Below, one piece after another: positions 1-8,600 of a stretch of DNA of 64,000 bases. This DNA is from Leadbetterella lacunae. Lineage in GTDB: Bacteria; Bacteroidota; Bacteroidia; Cytophagales; Spirosomataceae. The notes below the pieces were generated by a model. The model ran no database searches, was not told the DNA's origin, and worked only from the letters and a program-made list of their open reading frames with translations. Made by a program: the position numbers and the translations under genes. Each line of letters opens with the position of its first letter. Position 1 is the stretch's first letter. The stretch covers positions 1,550,001 through 1,614,000 of the forward strand of contig NZ_JBHRYQ010000001.1 of NCBI RefSeq assembly GCF_042649125.1, read 5' to 3'.

Positions 1-248
1 ATAATATATCCCTTAAAAGTATCACCGGAGAAAATACCGGTTAGAATACTAATTAAAGTAATACCAATTTGAACAGTAGAGAGAAATTTACCAGGAGAGT
101 TTGCGAGCAATAAAGCTGCATGTGCCTTTTTGTTTCCGTTTTTAGCGGCAATTTCTAATTTAGTTTTTCGGGATGATACCAAGGCTATTTCGGCCATTGA
201 AAACATACCATTAAGTAGAATTAGAAAAAATATGAGAAATATTTCCAT
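1..248 (-). CDS. CNNM/HlyC-CorC family membrane protein (N-terminal part, cut by the window edge)
   Basis: Reading the minus strand from an ATG at 246-248 gives an open frame to the window edge. It begins with a hydrophobic segment (MEIFLIFFLILLNGMFSMAE), followed by IALVSSRKTKLE and later GKFLSTVQIGITLISILTGI. This is the start of the CNNM transmembrane domain found in CorC/HlyC-type putative ion transporters or 'hemolysin' proteins. The family role, cation (Mg/Co) homeostasis, is known only in general terms. CBS and CorC domains would lie beyond the window. The pattern is distinctive, but only 82 residues are visible. Confidence 0.85.
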   Translation of the reverse strand, partial: MEIFLIFFLILLNGMFSMAEIALVSSRKTKLEIAAKNGNKKAHAALLLANSPGKFLSTVQIGITLISILTGIFSGDTFKGYI

Positions 249-377
249 TAAAGATTTTGATAACTAACTTTAAGTCATCTGAACTGATTTGATTGCAAAG
301 TAACAAATTTTTTAAAAAACAAATGGGGATGTTTGCAAAAATTAATCTTAGAAAGGTATAATTTTATTTTAATGCCT

Positions 378-385
378 TAATTTTG
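378..385 (+). promoter_or_regulatory. Putative -7 promoter element for the Nudix gene
   Basis: TAATTTTG matches the Bacteroidota -7 consensus TAnnTTTG and lies 17 bases before the ATG at 403. No clear -33 TTTG was seen at the usual distance, so the call rests on the -7 box alone. Confidence 0.45.
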
Positions 386-402
386 TCACTTAAATTAACA
401 TT

Positions 403-1107
403 ATGATTCTATTTGTAAACAATATCCCGCTTAACATCGCCGAAAACACCATTCAGATTTCTAATGACTTCGCCAAATTTGATGCCAAATTTGACCTCCA
501 CGAGGACCTAGTCGAGTTTACTGAACTTAGTGGGCAAATCCTGATTAAAAACATTGATAATAAAAACTTAATCCGTTTTATATCTTATCTTCAGAAAAAC
601 AAAATTGAAGGTTTAAGGTCAATAGTTTTTATGGTTTCGGACGAAGCAAAAACAAAAAAAGAACTTAAGAAAAATTTCATTCATATAAAAGCTGCTGGGG
701 GAATAGCTACTAATGATAAAGACGAAAAGCTGCTAATTAAAAGACTAGGTTTTTGGGATTTACCCAAAGGAAAAGCAGATCAGGGTGAAAAATCAAAACA
801 AACCGCCAAAAGAGAAGTAGAAGAAGAATGTGGTGTTAAAGTAAAAGTAGATAAAAAAATATGCACGACTTGGCATACCTATTCCATTAAAGGAAAAATA
901 GCCTTGAAACAAACCAAATGGTACAGTCTGAAGTCTATTTCAGATAAAAAAATGAAGCCACAACATGACGAAGGTATAGAGGAAGTAGTTTGGATGAACA
1001 ACCAAGACCTGAAAAAAGCCATGGAGAATTCGTATGCATCTATAGTACACGTAGTGAAAACCTACGAAGCAGATACTGAAGCTATCGAAATAGAAGTAGA
1101 AAACTAA
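403..1107 (+). CDS. Nudix hydrolase
   Basis: The 234-residue protein carries a complete Nudix box (G-x5-E-x7-REVEEECGV, about residues 122-144), the Mg-binding and catalytic motif for hydrolysing nucleoside diphosphates linked to another moiety. The segment before it, AAGGIATNDKDEKLLIKRLGFWDLPKG, is the usual first strand of the fold. About 95 N-terminal residues precede the Nudix domain and match no domain I recognise. The substrate cannot be predicted. The next gene starts 12 bases after the stop, so the two are probably co-transcribed. The ATG at 403 is supported by the -7 box upstream. Confidence 0.9.
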   Translation: MILFVNNIPLNIAENTIQISNDFAKFDAKFDLHEDLVEFTELSGQILIKNIDNKNLIRFISYLQKNKIEGLRSIVFMVSDEAKTKKELKKNFIHIKAAGGIATNDKDEKLLIKRLGFWDLPKGKADQGEKSKQTAKREVEEECGVKVKVDKKICTTWHTYSIKGKIALKQTKWYSLKSISDKKMKPQHDEGIEEVVWMNNQDLKKAMENSYASIVHVVKTYEADTEAIEIEVEN

Positions 1108-1119
1108 AAAACAAAGGGG

Positions 1120-2190
1120 ATGAAAAAAATACGAGTACTGGTAGTAGGATGTGGAAACATGGGAACAGCACATGCTCTTGCTTATCACCAAATGGATGAA
1201 TTTGAGATATGCGGCATAGTTTCTACCGGTAAAAGCAAAGAAACGCTAAACGAAAAACTTGGAGGAAGCTACCCCCTATTTGCAGACTATGAAGTTGCCC
1301 TTGCAGAAACCAAACCAGATGCCGTATGTATTTCCACCTACCCCGATACTCACGAGGCCTTTGCACTTACAGCACTAAATGCAGACTGCCACGTATTTAT
1401 AGAAAAACCATTGGCAGATACTGTAGCAGGAGCCAAAAAAGTAGCGGAAACAGCATTGCGGTTAAATAAAAAACTGGTTATTGGCTACATTTTAAGGGTC
1501 CACCCATCTTGGGAGAAATTTGTAGAAGTGGCTCAAACCATGGGAAAACCCTTGGTGATGCGAATGAACCTCAATCAGCAAAGTCACGGTGTTATGTGGA
1601 ATGTACACCGTAACCTCATGAAAAGTCTTAGCCCGATTGTAGACTGTGGCGTACATTATATAGATGTCATGTGTCAGATGACACGCTCAAAACCCGTGTG
1701 GGTGAGTGCCATAGGAGCACGCTTATCCGACGATATTCCGGACGGAAACTACAATTATGGACAGCTACAAATTAGATTTGAGGATGGCTCTGTGGGCTGG
1801 TATGAAGCCGGTTGGGGACCAATGATGTCTGAAACTGCGTTTTTTGTAAAAGATGTAATCGGACCAAAAGGTTGTGTTTCAATAGTGGCCAAAGATGCCG
1901 CTAAAGCCGGGCAGTCAGACAATGTAGATGCCCACACCAAAACTGAGTCGCTAAAAGTGCACTATGCAGACATTGACGCTGCAAATAATTTCACCAGAAA
2001 AGACGAGTGGATAGATCTTACTGATGAGCCCGACCACAATGAGCTTTGCAAAAGAGAGCAAACTTATTTTTTAAACGCTATTTTAGAAGACAAAGACCTT
2101 ACCGACCACATTCAAGATGCCGTAAGCAGCCTAGAAGTAGCTTTTGCTTGTGATGAATCGGTAAAAACTGGAGAAGTGGTAAGAATATAA
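1120..2190 (+). CDS. Gfo/Idh/MocA family NAD(P)-dependent oxidoreductase
   Basis: The 356-residue protein starts with a Rossmann motif (VLVVGCGNMGTAHALAY), followed by the characteristic EKPLADT near residue 92. It therefore has an N-terminal nucleotide-binding domain and a C-terminal Gfo/Idh/MocA domain with the central VDCGVHYIDVM segment. Family members oxidise or reduce sugars, inositols and related compounds; the substrate here is unknown. It has no Tat or Sec signal, so it should be cytoplasmic, unlike the second family member at 45053-46396. It lies 12 bases after the Nudix gene. Confidence 0.9.
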   Translation: MKKIRVLVVGCGNMGTAHALAYHQMDEFEICGIVSTGKSKETLNEKLGGSYPLFADYEVALAETKPDAVCISTYPDTHEAFALTALNADCHVFIEKPLADTVAGAKKVAETALRLNKKLVIGYILRVHPSWEKFVEVAQTMGKPLVMRMNLNQQSHGVMWNVHRNLMKSLSPIVDCGVHYIDVMCQMTRSKPVWVSAIGARLSDDIPDGNYNYGQLQIRFEDGSVGWYEAGWGPMMSETAFFVKDVIGPKGCVSIVAKDAAKAGQSDNVDAHTKTESLKVHYADIDAANNFTRKDEWIDLTDEPDHNELCKREQTYFLNAILEDKDLTDHIQDAVSSLEVAFACDESVKTGEVVRI

Positions 2191-2409
2191 AAATTGTATG
2201 TAAGGCTAAAATAAGAAAACCGTTTTTTTAGCTTTTCAACCTTAACCTCTCATAAACTTTACCTTTAAATCAGTATTTGATACATTTTTTGTTTTTTTTT
2301 GAGAAAATAAATAAAAACAAACTTAACTTGAATTAATATTCTTTTTAAGAGAATTATTATAAGACATTTATACAAATACCTAAACACTACTCTTACCGTA
2401 CAAGCAAAT
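2191..2409. other. Intergenic region without recognisable gene
   Basis: This AT-rich stretch of about 220 bp contains poly-T and poly-A runs (around 2280-2300). I see no strong hairpin terminator or TAnnTTTG box. Confidence 0.4.
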
Positions 2410-3372
2410 ATGAATAGCGAAGAAAACTACATCGAAACTCAACCACATCGTTTTTTTTTCAAAGGAAAAGGATCAGCGTACTTTTCCATTGTATTTGTTA
2501 ATTTCTTATTGACGATAGTTACCCTTGGCCTATATTATCCTTGGGCCAAATGTTCGAAACTCAAATATTTATACGAAAACACCGAATTTGCGGATAGTCC
2601 GTTTGCCTTTTTAGGAAATGGCAAAGAACTCTTCAAAGGATTTATAAAACTATTGGTTGCGGCTATCGTATTTTTTGGAATTTATGCTAGTCTGGCATAC
2701 AATCAGCAACTTGTTTTAGCTGTCATATTTTTATATTCAGGCTTGTTTTTATTGGTCCCAATAGCACTTCATGGCAGCTACCGCTATAGACTTTCACGTA
2801 CCACTTGGCGAAACATACACTTTGGCTACCGCGGCCAAATCACCGAATTGTTTTCTGAATGGATTATTGGAAGTATCCTTTCTATCCTCACGATTGGCAT
2901 CTATTCGCCTTGGTTTACTACTCGTATCAGAAAATACATGATATCAAACATCAGGTTTGGAGATGTTAAATTTGACTATGAAGGAGAGGGTTCTGAGCTG
3001 TTTGTTATACATTTGAAAGGCATCTTCCTTTCTCTAATTACCTTCGGAATTTACAGTTTTTGGTATACCAAAGACCTGTATAACTATTACATAAATAACA
3101 TTACGATAGAGCAAAACGACTACCTTCACCGTGTAGAATCTAAAATGACAGGTGGCGATTTCTTCGAACTATTTATCGTTAACTATATCTTATTGGTATT
3201 CACACTTGGCTTAGCGTTTCCATTTGTACAGGTTCGTACGTTCAAATATTTGGCAGAAAAACTACTCGTTGAGGGTACTTTTAACCCCGATGCTATTGTG
3301 CAAACCGAAGAAGATTACAAAGATGCTACAGGCGAAGATTTGGCCTCGTGGTTAGATATTGACTTGATCTAA
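2410..3372 (+). CDS. DUF898 (YjgN-like) multi-pass membrane protein
   Basis: The 320-residue protein shows repeated DUF898 signatures: FFFKGKGSAYFSIVFVNFLLTIVTLGLYYPWAK near residue 14, then FGYRGQITELFSEWIIGSILSILTIGIYSPW and FDYEGEGSELFVIHLKGIFLSLITFGIYSFWY. Each 'F.G.G.ELF ... T.GIY.PW' unit pairs a soluble strand with a membrane hairpin, giving several transmembrane segments. The E. coli relative is YjgN, an inner-membrane protein of unknown function. An M48 peptidase gene follows after 4 bp, a pairing I associate with DUF898 genes, so the two probably work together. Confidence 0.88.
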   Translation: MNSEENYIETQPHRFFFKGKGSAYFSIVFVNFLLTIVTLGLYYPWAKCSKLKYLYENTEFADSPFAFLGNGKELFKGFIKLLVAAIVFFGIYASLAYNQQLVLAVIFLYSGLFLLVPIALHGSYRYRLSRTTWRNIHFGYRGQITELFSEWIIGSILSILTIGIYSPWFTTRIRKYMISNIRFGDVKFDYEGEGSELFVIHLKGIFLSLITFGIYSFWYTKDLYNYYINNITIEQNDYLHRVESKMTGGDFFELFIVNYILLVFTLGLAFPFVQVRTFKYLAEKLLVEGTFNPDAIVQTEEDYKDATGEDLASWLDIDLI

Positions 3373-3376
3373 AAAA

Positions 3377-4456
3377 ATGGAAAGAGGAGTTTATTTTGAC
3401 GGGAAAACCAGCAATCCCTATCCGTGTGAATTGGCTTATGATGTCACAACTAAATCTATAATAGTCAGCCCCGACGGCTTAACTAGCCAAAGTTGGCCTG
3501 TAAATTTGGTGAGCCATTCTGAATTTAAAGGTGTGGGCAAAACCACTTTGCAGTTTGGTACCTTCCCGTTTCAAAGTATAGAATACACAGACCACACGGC
3601 ATTTGCCAATCAGGTAAGCCACGCTCTTCCGAAAAGAAAAGAAGGTTTTACCGCTTTTGCAAACGAATTGGTAAACTCCGGGCTATCAGGGGCAATAGTT
3701 TTAATGATTTTGGTTTCATCAGCATTGATTAGTGTATATGTTTTTGTACTTCCCTGGATGGCAGAGCAAGCTGTGCTTTCTTTACCCATGGCGTATGAAG
3801 TTCAGTTTGGCGAAAAAGTATATGAATCCTTCATAGCCAATGAAAAAATAGATAAAAAGAAAAGTAAAGCCCTAACTCAGTTTGCCCAAAACATTGATTT
3901 TGAGACTAAATACCCACTGAAATTTACGGTTATTGATGACAACCAAGTTAATGCTTTTGCATTGCCTGGTGGGCATGTGGTGGTATACACCGAAATGTTA
4001 GACAAACTTCAAAAACCAGAACAACTAGTGGCACTTCTGGGCCATGAAGTTTCGCATATTAAAAACAAACACAGCCTCAAGAACATGGGCAGGGAATTTT
4101 CGGGAAAAATATTTTTAGGTTTAATATTTGGCGATGCAGGCGGCATGCTAGACTTCGCCTTTGACAAAGCACACAGCATTGCGGGTTTATCGTATAGTCG
4201 AAACATGGAAACCGAAGCAGACCTAAAAGGCCTAGAAGTGATGAGCCACAATAAGTTAGACAGCCAAGGCATGGTAGGTTTAATGCAAATATTACAAAAA
4301 GAAGAACAAAAAACTGGCATGAGCATACCGGCATATCTGAGTACGCACCCCATGACAAAAAAGCGATTGGCCAACATTCAAAAAGCCCCGCAGCCAATCG
4401 ACACCAAGCCACTTGGTGAAGACCTACTAAAAACTTGGAATGAACTCAAAAAATAG
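3377..4456 (+). CDS. M48 family membrane-anchored zinc metallopeptidase
   Basis: The 359-residue protein has an N-terminal soluble region, a transmembrane segment around residues 102-127 (SGAIVLMILVSSALISVYVF), then the peptidase domain. The zinc motif is HEVSH at residues 223-227 within LLGHEVSHIKNKHSL. The likely third ligand is the Glu in METEADLKG. ALPGGHVVVYTEML upstream is also typical of M48 (HtpX/Ste24/BepA-like) enzymes. It follows the DUF898 gene by 4 bp and is surely co-transcribed with it. Membrane protein quality control is a reasonable inference. Confidence 0.92.
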   Translation: MERGVYFDGKTSNPYPCELAYDVTTKSIIVSPDGLTSQSWPVNLVSHSEFKGVGKTTLQFGTFPFQSIEYTDHTAFANQVSHALPKRKEGFTAFANELVNSGLSGAIVLMILVSSALISVYVFVLPWMAEQAVLSLPMAYEVQFGEKVYESFIANEKIDKKKSKALTQFAQNIDFETKYPLKFTVIDDNQVNAFALPGGHVVVYTEMLDKLQKPEQLVALLGHEVSHIKNKHSLKNMGREFSGKIFLGLIFGDAGGMLDFAFDKAHSIAGLSYSRNMETEADLKGLEVMSHNKLDSQGMVGLMQILQKEEQKTGMSIPAYLSTHPMTKKRLANIQKAPQPIDTKPLGEDLLKTWNELKK

Positions 4457-4547
4457 TTCAAGCTACTAAATACTAAGCAGTTAATATCAAAAATAGACCG
4501 CTCAATAACAAAACGAAATAACTGATATAGGTAAGCAAAATTTGCTC

Positions 4548-4555
4548 TAATTTTG
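4548..4555 (+). promoter_or_regulatory. -7 promoter element of the alpha/beta hydrolase gene
   Basis: TAATTTTG fits TAnnTTTG. It covers the in-frame TTG at 4553, which rules that codon out as the start and makes the ATG at 4574 the likely one, with a leader of roughly a dozen bases. Confidence 0.6.
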
Positions 4556-4573
4556 GCAAATAACCTAATTAAC

Positions 4574-5377
4574 ATGCCTACCATTAGAATAAACGACTGC
4601 GATATTTATTACGAAATACAAGGCGATGGCCCCGAAACCATCGTATTCTCTCATGGCTTACTTTGGAGCACGCACCTATTTCACAAACAAGTAGAATATT
4701 TCAAATCGGCCTACAGAATTGTATCCTTTGACCACCGCGGCCAAGGTAAATCTGAGGTGACCGAATCGGGCTATGACATGGATACCCTGGCCGACGATGC
4801 AGCCAAGTTAATAGAAACCCTAAAGCTTGGCAAAGTGCATTTTGCTGGGCTTTCCATGGGTGGTTTTGTGGCGATGCGTCTCGCTGCCCGCAGGCCCGAC
4901 TTACTAAAATCGTGCATAATGTTAGAAACCTCCGCCCAAAAAGAACCGCATACGGCCAACTACAAAATATTGAACACTATAGTGAGCATTTTTGGCGTAA
5001 ACGTGAGCTTCGTAATTAATGCCGTAATGAAGATTATGTTTGGCAAAACGTTTTTGAATGACCCAAAGCGAGCAGACGAAATAGAAGCTTGGAAAAATGA
5101 ACTCAGAAAAAACAAAAAGACGATAGTGAGGGCTGTAAGAGGCGTGATAGAAAGACCCGGTTTTGATCACGAACTCAAAGACATTAAAGGGCCAGCACTC
5201 ATCATAGTTGGCCGTGAAGACGTAGCCACCGACGCCACAAAAGCACAGTATATCCATGAAAACATACCACAATCTAAACTGGTCTATATCGAAAAAGCCG
5301 GACACTCCTCTACCATAGAAGAACCCGAGCAAGTAAACATAGCCATAGAAAGTTTTTTACTAAGCTTAAAAAACTAA
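4574..5377 (+). CDS. Alpha/beta fold hydrolase
   Basis: The protein has 267 residues from the ATG at 4574. It shows the HG oxyanion region (IVFSHGLLWSTHLF), then FDHRGQGKSE, a nucleophile elbow GLSMGG, a late acid in IIVGREDVATDA, and the catalytic His in KAGHSSTIEEPEQVN. This is the complete Ser-Asp-His triad of small esterase, lactonase or haloperoxidase-like hydrolases. The substrate is unknown. The upstream TTG in the same frame lies inside the promoter -7 box and is not used. A terminator at 5401-5437 follows. Confidence 0.9.
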   Translation: MPTIRINDCDIYYEIQGDGPETIVFSHGLLWSTHLFHKQVEYFKSAYRIVSFDHRGQGKSEVTESGYDMDTLADDAAKLIETLKLGKVHFAGLSMGGFVAMRLAARRPDLLKSCIMLETSAQKEPHTANYKILNTIVSIFGVNVSFVINAVMKIMFGKTFLNDPKRADEIEAWKNELRKNKKTIVRAVRGVIERPGFDHELKDIKGPALIIVGREDVATDATKAQYIHENIPQSKLVYIEKAGHSSTIEEPEQVNIAIESFLLSLKN

Positions 5378-5400
5378 CTTACAGTTACTTAAAATCATAA

Positions 5401-5437
5401 AAACACCTTAAAATCTATTTTTCGAGGTGTTTTTTTT
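5401..5437 (+). terminator. Rho-independent terminator after the alpha/beta hydrolase
   Basis: An 8-bp stem AAACACCT (5401-5408) pairs with AGGTGTTT (5425-5432), and the T-tract runs to 5437. It isolates the hydrolase gene from the CRISPR locus. Confidence 0.8.
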
Positions 5438-5452
5438 ATGTGGATTATGGGC

Positions 5453-5540
5453 AAAAAAAATGCCCCCAGTATTGTAAGACGAGGGCGACTTAAATGTTTT
5501 CACAACGGAATAATCCTTATTGTGATTTGCTTTCGTGCTG
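5453..5540 (-). ncRNA. tracrRNA of the type II-C CRISPR-Cas9 system
   Basis: On the plus strand 5520-5536 reads TTGTGATTTGCTTTCGT, identical to bases 2-18 of the repeat when the repeat is read on the minus strand. A minus-strand transcript therefore carries the anti-repeat (ACGAAAGCAAATCACAA). It is followed by a hairpin with arms CACAA and TTGTG enclosing AAGGATTATTCC, a single-stranded AAAACATTTAAG, and a final GCCCTC/GGGGGC hairpin leading into eight Us (5460-5453). This is the architecture of Bacteroidota II-C tracrRNAs. It is divergent from cas9. The 5' end is estimated; a weak -7-like TACCTTTA lies at 5548-5541. Confidence 0.9.
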
Positions 5541-5640
5541 TAAAGGTAAATGAAAATATTTAAAATAAAAACGCGTAGAAATACCTATTTTAATTTTTTC
5601 AATTTTATAGTAGATTGCATAAAAATCCTTAAAATATAAC

Positions 5641-8600
5641 ATGAAAAAAATCCTCGGACTTGATTTAGGAACTAACTCTATAGGTTGGGCTTTAGTAAAT
5701 TTAGATTTTGACACAAAAAATGGAAATATTGAAGGCCTCGGAAGTAGAATAATTCCAATGACGCAAGATGTTTTAGGAAAATTTGATTCTGGAGTTTCCA
5801 TTTCACAAACTGCTGAACGAACTGGCTATAGAGGAGTCAGAAGATTAAGACAAAGACTGCTTTTAAGAAGAGAAAGACTACATAGAGTGCTGAATATCCT
5901 CGGTTTTTTGCCTGAACATTATAAAGAAAGTATTGATTTCGAAAATAAACTCGGGAAAATAAAGCCAGAATTAGAACCCAAATTAGCCTATTCTAAAGAC
6001 GATAAAGGAAATTTCACTTTTCTTTTTGAATCTTCATTTTTAGAAATGGTAAATGATTTCAAATCACAGGGCAAAGAAGATTTAAAAATACCTTATGATT
6101 GGACAATTTATTATTTAAGAAAAAAAGCTTTGACAAGAGCCATTACAAAAGAGGAATTAGCTTGGTTAATTTTAAATTTCAATCAAAAAAGAGGTTATTA
6201 TCAATTAAGAGGAGAAGAAGAAGCTAATGAATCATCAGGGAAAATTGAAGAGTTTTATAAGCTTAAAGTAAAAGATGTAAGGGAAAGAGAAAAAGGTAAA
6301 TCAGGAATTTGGTATGATGTGATATTAGAAAATGACTGGATTTACAAACGTGAAAGTAAAACTCCGTTAAATAGCTGGATAGGAAGCGAAAAAGAATTTA
6401 TAGTAACTACTGAACTAAACGAAGACGGCTCAATAAAGCGAAATAAGGAGAATGAAGAAAAAAGAAGCTTTAGAGCTCCGAAAGAAGATGATTGGAATCT
6501 ATTAAAAATCAGAACAGAAAAATCTATACTCGATACTGATAAAACTGTTGGTGCATATATTTATGATAGTTTATTAGAAAACCCAAGTCAAAAAATAAAA
6601 GGCGAACTAGTTAGAACGATTGAGCGAAAATTCTATAAAAGTGAATTTATCAAAATATTGAAATCGCAAACCCAGTTTCATCCTGAATTACAAGATGAAA
6701 AGCATTTTTCTGAGTGTGTCAATCATTTATATAAAAACAACGAAGCTCATCGAAATAATATCAAAAATAGAAACTTTGAGTATTTATTTACTTCAGATAT
6801 TATATTCTATCAGCGGCCGCTAAAAAGCAAAACCTCCCTCATAAGCGACTGTAAATTAGAGTTTAGAGAATTTTCAAAAAATGGAATTTTAATAAAACAA
6901 CCTTTAAAATGTGTTCCAAAATCACATCCTTTGTTTCAAGAGTTTAGACTTTGGCAGTTTATCCAAAATCTTAAAATTTTCAAAAAAGATCCAATTGACG
7001 ATATTGACTTAAGCTCAGATTATTTAAATAATGAAGAAGCTTTGACTCATTTATTTGAAATATTAAATGATAAAAAAGACATTACTCAAAAGCAGTTTTT
7101 AGCTATATATAAACTCAAGGAGGATAATTTTAAATGGAATTACGTAGAAGACAAAACCTACCCATGCAATGAAACAAGAAATTTGTTTCTTAGTAAAACT
7201 TTAAAAATTGAAGGCTTCGAAAAAGCTTTCTTTACCCCTAAAGTCACAGAAGAACTTTGGCACATACTATACTCAGTTTCGGATAAAATTGAAATTGAAA
7301 GTGCTATTCATAAATTCGCCTCAAAACATGGATTAACCGAAGAATTTGAAAAAATATTTTCTAAACTACCTCCATTTAAAAATGAGTATGGGGCATATTC
7401 ACTAAAGGCAATCAAAAAACTTTTGCCTTTGATGAGAACTGGTAAGTTTTGGAGCAAAGAAAATATAGCCCTCAAAACATTGAATAAAATAGAGAACGTA
7501 ATAAATGGGGTTTATGACGAAAAAATAAGCCTAAGGTTTAGAGAAAAAGCAGTTAACTTCACAGAAATCGACCATTTTAGAGCTCTCCCACTTTGGTTTG
7601 CCTCATACGTAGTTTATGATAGACATTCAGAAAGTAACGATCTAAAAAAATGGAACTCCCCGAATGATATTGAGAATTACTTAAAAAAAGAATTTAGACA
7701 ACATTCGCTTAGAAATCCAATAGTTGAGCAAGTTATCACTGAAACCTTAAGGGTAGTTAGAGATATATGGAATGAATACGGGAACGGCAAAGCTAATTTT
7801 TTTGACGAAATACATGTAGAATTAGGCAGAGAAATGAAAAATCCGGCTGATAAAAGAAAACAGATATCAGAACAGGTTTCAAGAAATGAGAATACAAACA
7901 TTAGAATTAGGGCGATTTTAGAAGAATTAAAAAGCCAAGGTTTAAAAGATATCAGGCCATATTCGCCAAGTCAACAAGAGATATTAAAAATTTACGAAGA
8001 CGGAGTATACTCGAATGAAAGCAGAAAAGATGAATTAGAAACCATTGAAAAAATCAGAAGAAACAGTAAACCCACTTCATCCGAAATTCAAAAGTATAAA
8101 TTGTGGCTTGACCAGGGTTATATATCGCCATACACCGGAAATATTATAAAACTAAGCGATCTTTTTACGACCAAATATCAAATAGAGCATATCTTTCCAC
8201 AATCACGTTTTTTTGATGACTCTATGACCAATAAGATTATCTGTGAAAGTGAAGTTAACGCACTGAAAGACAATCAAACTGCTATGGAGTTTATCTTAAA
8301 GCACGGTGGTGAAACAGTAACACTTAATGGCGGAAAAAATGTCAAAATATCAGAAGTAAAAAAATACGAAGAGCACGTTAAGAGCTATTTCACCAAAAAT
8401 AAAACTAAGCTCAAAAACCTCTTAAGCGTAGATATACCAGAGTCTTTTATAAACAGACAGCTAAATGACAGCAGATATATAAGTAAGGTGATTAAAAACT
8501 ACCTGAGCAACATAGTTAGAGCGGATAATAATGAGAAATTAGAAATTGAAGCTATTTCTAAAAACGTGGTGCCAGTTACAGGAAGTATAACTTCTCAAAT

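Noticed and set aside
4553..4573. TTG start for the alpha/beta hydrolase
   Set aside because: The codon is part of the -7 promoter box; the ATG at 4574 gives a normal hydrolase start.
5520..5536. tracrRNA on the plus strand
   Set aside because: It would pair with the 3' part of a plus-strand repeat, giving guide RNAs with the repeat on the wrong side of the spacer, and there is no terminator; the minus strand has all tracrRNA hairpins and a T-run.
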